Below are positions 17,706 to 26,443 of a stretch of DNA of 64,000 nucleotides, piece after piece. Location: contig CAXXKI010000019.1 of NCBI GenBank assembly GCA_963667855.2, forward strand, positions 124,001-188,000, given 5' to 3'. Position 1 is the stretch's first letter. The number at the start of each line of letters is the position of its first letter. Source of the stretch: G963667855 sp963667855 (GTDB taxonomy: Bacteria > Planctomycetota > Phycisphaerae > UBA1845). The notes beneath the pieces are model-generated. The model had not been told where the DNA came from. It saw only the letters and a program-made list of their open reading frames with translations, and made no database searches. A program made the translations under genes and the position numbers.

Positions 17706-17758
17706 ATTTTCAACACCATCGTAAATGGTCTCGACTATTTTACGATGGTGTTGAAAAT
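17706..17758. repeat. Perfect 20-bp inverted repeat with 13-nt loop
   Basis: ATTTTCAACACCATCGTAAA (17706-17725) is repeated exactly as its reverse complement at 17739-17758. It lies in a 480-bp gap (17493-17976) that otherwise shows no gene. Without a U tract it is not a typical terminator; see findings. Confidence 0.8.
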
Positions 17759-17976
17759 AGTCAGAATAAAAACCGCGAAATGCACTTATGATACATTGCA
17801 GATTAAAAACTCAAGCAACACACTTAAGTATTACAACCTGATAAACCTTTTTGCTTATTTTTCCAGAAAACCAGTCGCGGAAATACGTACGACGACAAAA
17901 CCAAACCCTTATATAATGTTTACTCTGATTGGCTTGAGTACTAATATAGTATATACCGTACATGAATGGAGGATGC

Positions 17977-18570
17977 ATGATCAAGCTTACAGACGTGTCA
18001 CGAATACTAAAGGGACATTACATCGTTGTATCATTGCTTTGCTCTGTCTATTTAGTCTGTCTCACGTTGTGTATTGTTGGCAGTTCTTCGAGATCTTGCA
18101 TGCGTCTTGCCGGCCTAGATAGCGTTTCACTTTTCCTGGAGGGCAATAGTGGAAAAGTTGGATTTGTTTTAATTACCTCACATGAACCTACAGCTTATAA
18201 AGTATTTGTGGATTGGTTCGGCAGTAAGGATTACACTGAAACAGAAGAGGCTATTCGAGAGAATAAAACTCTAGCATACCAACGTTACCGATCAAAAGCT
18301 GGCGGCTGGTGGCAACGAAGCGAATGGATTGCGTCGATGTTTGGCTGGCGCACTCTTGACCTGGAATATATCGATTTAAGAGTTTTGTATATGCCTTCCT
18401 GGTTACCGTTTACCGCAATCAACTTGCTCCTGGGCAGTTGGCTTATTTTGCGAACCGCTCGCTGCATGTGGCGTAAACATCATAACCAATGCATGGCATG
18501 TGGTTACGCTTTACGCGAGCTAACGGAAAACCGTTGCCCGGAATGTGGACGCTCGTTTATAATGCGTTAA
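17977..18570 (+). CDS. Membrane protein with C-terminal zinc knuckle
   Basis: A 197-residue protein with one N-terminal membrane helix (about 12-35), an extracytoplasmic middle part, a second helix (about 150-170), and a C-terminal zinc ribbon CMACGYALRELTENRCPECG that would face the cytoplasm. The start at 17977 is chosen because GGAGG lies 4 nt upstream; the ATG at 17962 has none. The knuckle recurs in the genes at 34294 and 46917, marking a lineage-specific membrane family. Function is unknown. It ends about 90 bp before the ISL3 element. Confidence 0.7.
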   Translation: MIKLTDVSRILKGHYIVVSLLCSVYLVCLTLCIVGSSSRSCMRLAGLDSVSLFLEGNSGKVGFVLITSHEPTAYKVFVDWFGSKDYTETEEAIRENKTLAYQRYRSKAGGWWQRSEWIASMFGWRTLDLEYIDLRVLYMPSWLPFTAINLLLGSWLILRTARCMWRKHHNQCMACGYALRELTENRCPECGRSFIMR

Positions 18571-18662
18571 GCAGCAGTAAGTCACGACTGACATCGCGTC
18601 CTAACCGCTGAAACGTATTACCCAATAGCCAATAGTGCATTAAAAATACCCAACAAAAAAAG

Positions 18663-19976
18663 GGTTCATCCGACTAAAGCGTACATGGACTAGCAAAAAG
18701 GCGGACATGATGTTCTCATCTGAGGTTGTCAAAGACTTCAGATACAGGAGACGCCATCATGTCCACCAGCTTACTATATCACGGATTCGGGGTTCGTGGC
18801 TATATTTACGAACGAACAGAATACAAGCACGGCCAGGTTTTTTTCTCGCTCAGCCAGCCACGAAACACCCTGCGGTGTTCAGCCTGTGGTTCAAAGAATG
18901 TTGCTCCCCGTGGCCACACTGAGCGGAGTTTCAAATCGGTACCAATCGGTGGCAAGGCAGTGAAAATCGTTCTTCCTATCCCTCGCGTTGAGTGTTCAGA
19001 CTGCGAAGTCATCCGACAGGTGGAGATTGGATTTGCCGATCGCCGCCGGAGTTACACCCGGTCGTTTGAACGATATGCGTTGGATCTCTTGCGTCATATG
19101 ACGATTAAGGATGTGGCCGAACACCTGCAGGTTAGTTGGGATGTTATTAAGAAGATACATAAACAGGATCTGCTTAAGCGGTTTGTCCGTCCAAAGCTCA
19201 AGCATTTACGCCAAATAGCTATCGATGAAATCTCGATCGGCAAAGGTCACCGCTACTTGACCGTAGTACTCGATTTAGAGCGTGGTGCGGTGGTGTATGT
19301 GGGCGATGGCAAGGGAAAAGAAGCTCTCAAACCGTTCTGGAACCGATTGCGAAAATCCCGAGCGAAAGTCAAAGCGGTAGCCACTGACATGTCTCCGGCC
19401 TACATTGATGCGGTCTCGAGTAATCTGCCAAACGCTGCACTGGTTTTCGACCGCTTTCACGTAATGAAGCTTTTCAACGATAAATTGTCGGAGTTGCGAA
19501 GAGATCTGTACCGTGAAGCCAAGGATCAGTTGCACAAGAATGTGCTCAAGGGGACGCGATGGTTGCTGCTGATGAATCCCGAAAACTTGAACTCTGATAG
19601 CAGTGGACTAAAGCGTCTTGAAAAAGCGTTACACCTCAATCAACCTCTGGCCACGGCCTACTACATGAGGGAGGAACTACGCGAAGTCTGGGAACAGGAA
19701 GACGGCGAGGCCGCCCAGGCCCATCTGATGGATTGGATATTTCAAGCGGAGGCCAGCGGAGTCAGGATGCTCAAAAAGTTTGCCCAAACACTCCGCCTTC
19801 ATGCGTTTGGTATATTAGCGTATTATGATTATCCAATATCAACCGGTCCTCTCGAAGGAACAAACAATAAGATCAAGACCATGAAACGCCAGGCCTATGG
19901 ATTTAGAGATAAGGAATTCTTCAAACTGAAAATCCTCGCCATTCACGAAACAAAGTACGCGTTAGTCGGATGAACC
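18663..19976 (+). mobile_element. ISL3-family insertion sequence, complete
   Basis: The element is 1,314 bp. Its ends are inverted repeats GGTTCATCCGACTAAAGCGT (from 18663) and, on the other strand, GGTTCATCCGACTAACGCGT (from 19976), differing at one position. An exact 8-bp target duplication AAAAAAAG flanks it at 18655-18662 and 19977-19984, the size expected for ISL3. The single transposase gene is intact, so the element could still move. Confidence 0.93.
18759..19973 (+). CDS. ISL3-family transposase
   Basis: A 404-residue DDE transposase. An N-terminal zinc ribbon (CSACGSKN ... VECSDC) is followed by a helix-turn-helix (KDVAEHLQVSWDVIKKIH) and the catalytic domain. The catalytic residues are the Asp in AIDEISIGKG, the Asp in ATDMSPAYID and the Glu in GPLEGTNNKIK. 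The start at 18759 has AGGAG upstream; the frame is open for 11 more codons. The TGA stop lies inside the right inverted repeat. The gene shows no frameshift, unlike several chromosomal genes nearby. Confidence 0.95.
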   Translation: MSTSLLYHGFGVRGYIYERTEYKHGQVFFSLSQPRNTLRCSACGSKNVAPRGHTERSFKSVPIGGKAVKIVLPIPRVECSDCEVIRQVEIGFADRRRSYTRSFERYALDLLRHMTIKDVAEHLQVSWDVIKKIHKQDLLKRFVRPKLKHLRQIAIDEISIGKGHRYLTVVLDLERGAVVYVGDGKGKEALKPFWNRLRKSRAKVKAVATDMSPAYIDAVSSNLPNAALVFDRFHVMKLFNDKLSELRRDLYREAKDQLHKNVLKGTRWLLLMNPENLNSDSSGLKRLEKALHLNQPLATAYYMREELREVWEQEDGEAAQAHLMDWIFQAEASGVRMLKKFAQTLRLHAFGILAYYDYPISTGPLEGTNNKIKTMKRQAYGFRDKEFFKLKILAIHETKYALVG

Positions 19977-19996
19977 AAAAAAAGTATCTCTAACGG

Positions 19997-20020
19997 TAAA
20001 AGGGACATCTCTGATTTTTC
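19997..20020 (+). repeat. Single arm related to the GGGGACATCACTGAT element
   Basis: AAAAGGGACATCTCTGATTT resembles the 19-bp terminal repeats of the element at 42865-44516. It lies just outside the ISL3 target duplication. Only one arm is visible here. Confidence 0.4.
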
Positions 20021-20035
20021 GTTATCACTATGCAT

Positions 20036-20761
20036 TCATTTAACACCAACAGTTTCCGGCTCGTTCAGATAGGCCTGAAATGCTCCTTCAAATTCCTCCC
20101 ACCATTGGGAGCCTATTGAAAAAGATGCCAGGTCGGCGTGGCAGTCGAGTTGGGCAATGGCGTTCAGGTTCGCATCTTTTTTCTGCATGCTTCTCAGCCG
20201 CTCGGCGAAGGCTTTGTTCACGATCCGTACATCCTCATACGATTTTGCCAGGTTCTTTAATTCCCAATCCGGCGTCTGGCCGTGCTGCTGCTTGAAATAC
20301 TGAGCCAGCAGGTACATGGAAACCGCGCGGAACGTGGTCTGAGCGGTTGTGGAAAACGGAAGATGCGTAAACGCCATCGGTCGGAGCTTATCCAGGTGCG
20401 GGCACCCGCTGGTGGCCATCACCAGCCCCATGAGCGAACTTACCGCGTCCTGCAGGGAGCATTCCTTGTAGTAGCTCCTCGCCTCAGTGGCAATGGTAAC
20501 TCCAACCCGATCATAGGAAATGCGGCTACAGAAGGTACTGCTGACCGGGACAAGGTTGTAAGCTACGGGGCATACCTCACACATGTCGGCACTGAGTGTG
20601 CAATTCGGGCATTGGTTAAACTCAAGACGAACCCAGTCCGGGATCTCCTCGACCTTTTCAGAAACCATTTCCAGCGAGGGCAGGTTCAGCTTGACCTCCA
20701 ACTGCCTGACATCGCCATCGGCAAACCGGAATGAATAGACAATGCTCTCAAAGTCGGCCAT
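20036..20761 (-). CDS. Conserved hypothetical protein with a four-Cys motif
   Basis: A 241-residue soluble protein. Cys51, Cys54, Cys61 and Cys64 (CPNCTLSADMCEVCPVA) look like a metal site, and SGCPHLDKLRPMAFTHLPFS with SMYLLAQYFKQQHG are strongly family-like blocks. It resembles a domain-of-unknown-function family (possibly DUF6901), which I recognise by pattern only. No catalytic residues are evident. It stands alone, with its start next to a GGGGTG stretch. A role in metal or redox sensing would be speculation. Confidence 0.65.
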   Translation of the reverse strand: MADFESIVYSFRFADGDVRQLEVKLNLPSLEMVSEKVEEIPDWVRLEFNQCPNCTLSADMCEVCPVAYNLVPVSSTFCSRISYDRVGVTIATEARSYYKECSLQDAVSSLMGLVMATSGCPHLDKLRPMAFTHLPFSTTAQTTFRAVSMYLLAQYFKQQHGQTPDWELKNLAKSYEDVRIVNKAFAERLRSMQKKDANLNAIAQLDCHADLASFSIGSQWWEEFEGAFQAYLNEPETVGVK

Positions 20762-20941
20762 ATAAACACCCCGCTACCATAAACGATTTCAAAAAGACCA
20801 AACGCCCATTACAGAAGGCACAAATTCTCTGTCGGCAACACCGGCAGATTGATTCACCGGATATCCAATCCGAATGAAAGGGTTATTTAGCAGGTAAGGT
20901 TAAAGGCGTTTTATGCGATTTGAGTTAACAACAGGCAAGGA

Positions 20942-21340
20942 TCAGGAACGCTTTTCGGCTTCTTTGCTGTATCGAGCATCAATCAACCCGGCCGCCAGTC
21001 TGGCGGTTACTTCCTCAATAGAAGTACCTTTGGGCAGCAAGGCCGTATGCTCGCCATCGCTCACATAGGGAAATTCGTTGCTACCTTTCAGCCAGAGACT
21101 TGAATGCGTCTTCGGGTGCGGCCCCAGCAGGATCGCCAGTTTGCGCCTGGCGGACGATGACTGTTTACCCGATACAGCTTCGCCAGCCTCATTTTTCGTA
21201 CATTTCCGAGTTGAAACCAGGACCAGTTCCGGTTTGCAATAATTAACCCACAGAAGAAAAACAACCGCGGGAAATAGAACCAGCAGGCCATACGGTCCCC
21301 ACATCACCATGTTCTCAACTGATACCGCGCCAATAATCAT
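20942..21340 (-). CDS. Hypothetical membrane-anchored protein
   Basis: A 132-residue protein with one N-terminal transmembrane helix (about 12-33, MWGPYGLLVLFPAVVFLLWV) and a basic then mixed C-terminal domain. I recognise no family. The segment PKGTSIEEVTARLAAGLIDARY resembles a small alpha-helical regulatory piece. Starts at residues 11 or 13 are also possible. It stands alone. Confidence 0.5.
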   Translation of the reverse strand: MIIGAVSVENMVMWGPYGLLVLFPAVVFLLWVNYCKPELVLVSTRKCTKNEAGEAVSGKQSSSARRKLAILLGPHPKTHSSLWLKGSNEFPYVSDGEHTALLPKGTSIEEVTARLAAGLIDARYSKEAEKRS

Positions 21341-21475
21341 CTCAGGCCCCTCACGTGTGTAATGACCGTTTCCGGAAATCGCCAGACGGCTCTACAAAGA
21401 GAGCACCAGCAGCCTGTATGATCACATTATAAAGGGAATTGGGCGTCGTTTTTGATAGGGAATATCCCTTTACAT

Positions 21476-21515
21476 TGAAAAAGCCCGTTTACCGTGCGGC
21501 AAACGGGCTTGTTTA
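21476..21515 (-). terminator. Rho-independent terminator
   Basis: On the minus strand AAGCCCGTTT pairs with AAACGGGCTT and is followed by TTTTTC. It lies 25 bp past the stop of the gene at 21539. Confidence 0.85.
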
Positions 21516-21538
21516 AACGAATTAATTGAGTTAACGTC

Positions 21539-21967
21539 TTACACCGGACTGCTGATATTACCCAGCAGATCGGTCAGGCTGGTACCCGAAGGAAGTGAAT
21601 CCAGCCCGGCGCTAGCCCGCAGAGCGGCCAGCAGCAGTTGCAGCTGGCTGTTAAGCCCGTCAAACAAGGTTTCAATTACCGCCACCTTGGTCTGGGTGAC
21701 CAGATCCATATCCGGTTCGGTATCGGAAATGGTAGGCCCGTTAGTGCTTCGAGCAATCGCTGCGTCATGCATTTCATCATAATCTGCCAGGGCAGAGCTA
21801 ATCATGTTACCCGGCTGCCGCTGGCCCATGGCTGAAGCTTTAGCTGTATTCCACGGAGCCTGAATATTCGCGGTAACATCATCGCCAACGATAAAACCAC
21901 CGCCGGTGTTGGGCAGACAAAGCACAATCGCCATGGCGGCCGCTAGTATGGATACTGTCTTGAGCAT
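21539..21967 (-). CDS. Hypothetical exported protein
   Basis: A 142-residue protein with a signal peptide (MLKTVSILAAAMAIVLCLPN), then an Asp/Ala-rich region and a C-terminal helical part (VIETLFDGLNSQLQLLLAAL). No family recognised. The ATG at 21967 has AGGAG nearby and is preferred over the upstream start at 22000. It is a monocistronic gene with its own terminator. A secreted structural or surface role is possible but unsupported. Confidence 0.6.
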   Translation of the reverse strand: MLKTVSILAAAMAIVLCLPNTGGGFIVGDDVTANIQAPWNTAKASAMGQRQPGNMISSALADYDEMHDAAIARSTNGPTISDTEPDMDLVTQTKVAVIETLFDGLNSQLQLLLAALRASAGLDSLPSGTSLTDLLGNISSPV

Positions 21968-22171
21968 GGTCGTACTCCTTGCAGACTCCTGGTCAATCAA
22001 TCGCTGTTCGTTTCGCTCCGCTTAGAGGAAGCGAACGCGCTTATTATACAAACCACATCTGTCCAGGTTGACCTTTTGGACAAAAAGATCCCCGGTTTTG
22101 CGACGCGGCTCTGCAATAAGGTATCGGTATACCACAGCGGGAGCGCCAGTGGAAAACCGTACGATTTCAAT

Positions 22172-22206
22172 AAAAAACCCCGTTTTCAGGATATAAAACG
22201 GGGTTA
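22172..22206 (-). terminator. Rho-independent terminator of gyrA
   Basis: Minus strand AACCCCGTTTT pairs with AAAACGGGGTT around an 8-nt loop, followed by TTTTATT. It begins 10 bp past the gyrA stop. Confidence 0.9.
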
Positions 22207-22215
22207 TCGCTCAGA

Positions 22216-24837
22216 TTATTGATCGTCACCGGCGTTTTCTTCCGGCGGAGGCGAAGATTCAGAGGCCTGTTCGTCCGGAGCAGGCTCACCGCCTTCGGCG
22301 GCCGTCTCGTTTTCATCTTCCGGAACGACCCGGGCAACGGCAACAATCCTGTCATCCTTGATCATCCGCATCAGCTTGATCCCCTGGGTAGCTCGCCCTA
22401 TCTCGCGAACCTCCTTCAGGTCAGTGCGGAGCATGATTCCACCCAAGGTGATGAACATCAGTTCATCGCGATCCTCAACGGCCTTTATGGCTACGACTTT
22501 ACCATTGCGATCGGTAGTCTTGATATTGATCACGCCTTTTCCGCCACGTTTGGTCAGGCGGTACTCATCGATACTGGTCCGTTTCCCGTATCCGTTTTCA
22601 CATACGGTAAGAACCGAACCGCCGGCACGGATAGTGATCATATCCACCACGGTATCACCGGGAATAAGTGTCATCCCCTTGACACCGCGGGCGGTTCGAC
22701 CCATGACGCGAATGTCATCCTCTTTGAAGCGGACGGCCATTCCGTTGGCACTACCGAGTACAACCTCGTGGTCACCATCGGTTATTTCGACGTTGATCAG
22801 GGCATCATCCTCATCGAGCTTGATGGCAATGATACCGTTAGCCCGCGGCCTGCTGAAAGCACCAAGTGGGGTTTTCTTAACCGTGCCCTTGGCGGTAGCG
22901 AAAACAACATACTTTTCCTCAAACTCCTTGACCGGCAGAATCGCCCGATGCTTTTCGTTGGGCTGCATCTGAACCAGGTTGGCGATGGATCTGCCGCGAG
23001 CGGCCCTGCCACCGGTTGGGATTTCATAAACTCGAGACCAGTAGCATCGCCCGGCATCAGTAAAGAACAGCAGGTAATCATGCGTACCCACAACAAAGAG
23101 GTGCTCGATAAAGTCGCCTTCCTTGGTATCGCTGCCCTTTACCCCCCTGCCGCCGCGCCCCTGCTTGCGGTAGCTCTCCGTATCGGTTCGCTTGATATAC
23201 CCGTCATGAGAGATGGTAACCACCACCTGCTCTTGAGGGATAAGTTCCTCGATAGCGAAATCCCCAACAGCTTCCATAATTTCCGAGCGGCGGGGAGTGG
23301 CCAACTTGTGCTTGATCTCGCGAAGATCCTCACGGATAATATTGAGTACAAGTTGTTCATCGGCAAGAATAGCCTCGTATTCGGCGATTTCACTCACTAG
23401 CTTAACGTAATCCTTAGCCAGCTTTTCGATTTCCAGACCGGTTAATCTCTGCAACTGCATAACCAGGATCGCCTGGGCCTGCACCGCGGTCAGGTGATAC
23501 TTTCTTTCCGGATCACCGAAACGCTCAATGAACGATTCAGGCAGAAGCGACCGCAACGTGATGTCTTCGGTAAGCGACAACTCGCGAGCCATCAGCCGCT
23601 CCTTGGCGGTCGGCGCGTCGGGTGAGGACTTGATGGTTTCGATAATACCGTCGATATCCCCAATCGCCAGAATCAGCGCCTCCAGCAGGTGCGCCCGCTG
23701 CTTGGCGCGACGAAGCAGGAACCGGGTCCTGCGACGAATAACCTCCTCGCGATGGTCGACATAAACATCGATCATACCACGCAAGTTGAGGGTTCGCGGC
23801 TGCTTTTCCACCAGGGCAACATTCATCACGTTCACGTTGCTCTGCAATGGCGTGTACTGATAAAGCTGGTTTATCACCACGTCCGCATTTGCGCCTTTTT
23901 TCAATTCCACTTCGATACGGATTTCATGCTTACGGTCTGAAGCATCATTGACCGACGCAACATCGGAGATGACGCCATTCTTGACCGCCTGGGCGATTTT
24001 TTCCGTAATCGTGCTTCGCAGAACCTGGTAGGGAACTTCACTAATAACGATGGTTTCCTTACCAGTACGGCTTTCCTCTATATTCACCTTGCCGCGAACG
24101 ACAATCTGCCCGCGACCTGTGGAGAAAACATCGATAATACCCTTTCGCCCGCAAATCGTTCCGCCGGTGGGGAAATCGGGGCCGGGGATAACCTCCAGAA
24201 GTTCCGGCAGCGTAATCTTCGGATTATCGATAACCGCGATAATGGCATCGCACACCTCCCCGACATTATGGGGAACGAGGTTAGTGGCCATACCTACGGC
24301 AATACCCGAACCACCGTTAACCAGCAGGTTAGGGAATTTACTGGGCAGTACGGTAGGCTCTTCGCGCGTGGCGTCGAAGTTGGGAATAAAATCGACGGTT
24401 TCGTATTCCAGGTCGGCCAGCATTTCCACTGCCGCCGTATGCATACGCGCTTCGGTATATCGCATGGCCGCCGGCGGGTCACCGTCGATGGAACCGAAGT
24501 TTCCCTGCTTGTCGATGAGCACCTGGCGGAGGTTCCACCACTGCCCCATGCGAACCATGGTCGGATAGATAACCTGGTCACCATGTGGGTGATAGTTACC
24601 CGAGGTGTCACCGCTGATCTTGGCACATTTCCTGAAGTTCGACCGCGGACCGAGATTGAGGTCGTTCATGGCCACCAGAATACGCCGCTGCGACGGCTTG
24701 AGACCATCGCGTGCATCAGGCAACGCACGAGCCATAATTACACTCATGGAGTAGGTCAAATAGGAGGTTTTCATCTCCTCGATGAGTGGATGATCGATGA
24801 TGTTCTCGCCGGGTCGTTCTTCAGTAATATCAGCCAT
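22216..24837 (-). CDS. gyrA: DNA gyrase subunit A
   Basis: The 873-residue breakage-reunion subunit of DNA gyrase, which introduces negative supercoils with GyrB. The catalytic tyrosine is Tyr127 in MRYTEARM. The C-terminal beta-pinwheel carries a GyrA box (TKRGGKG), which separates it from ParC. An acidic tail rich in Glu, Pro and Ala closes the protein. In the quinolone-resistance region HPHGD (83-87) is followed by Gln88 and, four further, Pro92, where E. coli has Ser83 and Asp87. GAAGG precedes the ATG and a strong terminator follows. gyrB is not in the window. Confidence 0.96.
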   Translation of the reverse strand: MADITEERPGENIIDHPLIEEMKTSYLTYSMSVIMARALPDARDGLKPSQRRILVAMNDLNLGPRSNFRKCAKISGDTSGNYHPHGDQVIYPTMVRMGQWWNLRQVLIDKQGNFGSIDGDPPAAMRYTEARMHTAAVEMLADLEYETVDFIPNFDATREEPTVLPSKFPNLLVNGGSGIAVGMATNLVPHNVGEVCDAIIAVIDNPKITLPELLEVIPGPDFPTGGTICGRKGIIDVFSTGRGQIVVRGKVNIEESRTGKETIVISEVPYQVLRSTITEKIAQAVKNGVISDVASVNDASDRKHEIRIEVELKKGANADVVINQLYQYTPLQSNVNVMNVALVEKQPRTLNLRGMIDVYVDHREEVIRRRTRFLLRRAKQRAHLLEALILAIGDIDGIIETIKSSPDAPTAKERLMARELSLTEDITLRSLLPESFIERFGDPERKYHLTAVQAQAILVMQLQRLTGLEIEKLAKDYVKLVSEIAEYEAILADEQLVLNIIREDLREIKHKLATPRRSEIMEAVGDFAIEELIPQEQVVVTISHDGYIKRTDTESYRKQGRGGRGVKGSDTKEGDFIEHLFVVGTHDYLLFFTDAGRCYWSRVYEIPTGGRAARGRSIANLVQMQPNEKHRAILPVKEFEEKYVVFATAKGTVKKTPLGAFSRPRANGIIAIKLDEDDALINVEITDGDHEVVLGSANGMAVRFKEDDIRVMGRTARGVKGMTLIPGDTVVDMITIRAGGSVLTVCENGYGKRTSIDEYRLTKRGGKGVINIKTTDRNGKVVAIKAVEDRDELMFITLGGIMLRTDLKEVREIGRATQGIKLMRMIKDDRIVAVARVVPEDENETAAEGGEPAPDEQASESSPPPEENAGDDQ

Positions 24838-25051
24838 AAATCAAACCTTCTCCGTCAGCGAAATCGCTTCGGTTATAATGTAAATTCAGAGTTTGTATTT
24901 TAGGGGAAACGCGCGATTTCAGCAACTCGCGGAAGGTCAACTAATTACTGTTTCAAACCATAAAAACAGCGGATAAAAACACCCTATTTATTCACAACTG
25001 GATCTGCGAATCCGCATTAAAAACCTAGCGAGTCGGTTTGCGAAAATTAAC

Positions 25052-26218
25052 TCAGGATACAGCTCGTCGACCGTAACGAATGGCTTGTTTAATCGGGTCA
25101 AAACAGTCGGGCGGAACTACCGCGTAACTACTCAAATCCACACCGGAGAAGCCTTGATCAGCAACCTTTTTTACCGTGGCGACCAATTGCTGCGGATGCT
25201 CCGCCGCCTCCTGAGCAACTTCCAGTTCCAGTGACGTTTTTACATCCTCGCCCAAAGCTTCTCGAACGTGATTGACCACATCTTCAAACGGATCGTCGAT
25301 TGTATGCAGATCCTGAATCACAACGCCGGCTAACCTGGGACAAGGCGTGAAAAACGGTGGTATCTGTTCGCAAACCTCCCATGGCAAAACTAACGCCAGA
25401 CGGGAGGGCAGCTTATCGGCCAGATCGTAGAAAAGTGTGTTCAGTGTCGACACCTGGCATTGCATGTAAGCACCCAGGTCACTCCCGTCCACCAGTTCAT
25501 CCATACAATATTCGTCAGGTTTACCGGAAGTCAGGATTTTATTCAGCTTGGCTTCCACGGCAGAAGCAACGGCGGCCGAGTCCACCCCCTTTTCCATGGC
25601 TTCCTGCCTGGATGATTCACAGAAGCAGATCCCCAGTAGCCCCAGGGCACCCTCACCCGGGTTGAAAGCAAGTTCGATACCGTCATCGGACATCAACCCC
25701 GAGTGATATTCCAGATCGGTAATCTCGATGATGGATGATGGGAACCGACTGGCCAGGTCGTTGACCGTTCCGCGCAATAACGCCCGGACATCCGGATTAG
25801 CCGGACAAAGAGTCACCGGCGATGGGTCGCCGAAAACGGTTTTACTGGCCGCCTCCGGATGCTTCTGAGCGATACGGCCTACTTCGAAGGCACTTATACG
25901 AAGCCTGAGTTCCAGATCTCTTTTTTCGCAGGCGGCGGCGACCTGGGCTAATGGATCCCGGCCTCTCAACCAGGTGGAAGTCACAGGCTTCAACCGCGAA
26001 TCCTGGTAAAGGTCTGCATTCGGCGGGAAGAAGAACCCACCCCGAGTTCGGTATACCCGCGGATTGGCGTCCGGATTGCTGCGAACGCGGGAAACGGCCC
26101 CACTGGTCGCCCAAACTGTGATCCCAGTTACACCAATCGCCTGCACGTGATCCAGGCAATCATCGATCCCCATATCCAGGAGGTCGGCCGGATGGAATAG
26201 AAACCTGGTTTGAAACAT
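25052..26218 (-). CDS. TIM-barrel-like protein of unknown function
   Basis: A 388-residue soluble protein. The pattern resembles a glycosidase-type TIM barrel: DHVQAIGVTGITVWATSG near the N-terminus, GGFFFPPNADLYQDS, RDLELRLRISAFEVG, FPSSIIEITDLEYHSG and LALVLPWEVCEQ. The acidic residues in EITDLEYH and LPWEVCE could be catalytic, but I cannot place it in a named family. AGGAG lies before the ATG. It is alone, between gyrA and a palindromic repeat. No signal peptide is visible, so any substrate would be intracellular. Confidence 0.5.
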   Translation of the reverse strand: MFQTRFLFHPADLLDMGIDDCLDHVQAIGVTGITVWATSGAVSRVRSNPDANPRVYRTRGGFFFPPNADLYQDSRLKPVTSTWLRGRDPLAQVAAACEKRDLELRLRISAFEVGRIAQKHPEAASKTVFGDPSPVTLCPANPDVRALLRGTVNDLASRFPSSIIEITDLEYHSGLMSDDGIELAFNPGEGALGLLGICFCESSRQEAMEKGVDSAAVASAVEAKLNKILTSGKPDEYCMDELVDGSDLGAYMQCQVSTLNTLFYDLADKLPSRLALVLPWEVCEQIPPFFTPCPRLAGVVIQDLHTIDDPFEDVVNHVREALGEDVKTSLELEVAQEAAEHPQQLVATVKKVADQGFSGVDLSSYAVVPPDCFDPIKQAIRYGRRAVS

Positions 26219-26249
26219 ATCTTCAACTCCTGATGATTAACCGGTTACC

Positions 26250-26278
26250 ATTCCGTCGGGGCTATGACCCGACCTGCG
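26250..26278. repeat. Nested palindromic repeat, copy 4 (one arm)
   Basis: ATTCCGTCGGGGCTATGACC continues into CGACCTGCG. One arm hairpin of the family is present, between two genes. Confidence 0.6.
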
Positions 26279-26443
26279 AATTCTGATGATTAAACCGGTC
26301 AGATGGTGTAATGGTAGTTCAACGGGACCGATGGTCAATGCTACTCCGAGCATTCGGCCGATGCGATTGTAATCAACAAGCGGAATACACTTGATCAGAT
26401 ATCTCGCTGGATGATGAAATCGGCCATCGTCTCAAGCGATTGC

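Noticed and set aside
22219..23400. 393-codon ORF opposite gyrA
   Set aside because: It is an antisense shadow of a strongly conserved gene and lacks any family features.
26290..26400. tRNA-like text (GATGGTGTAATGGTAG) after a repeat
   Set aside because: It resembles a D arm, but no T-loop GGTTCGAATCC or matching acceptor stem follows within tRNA distance.
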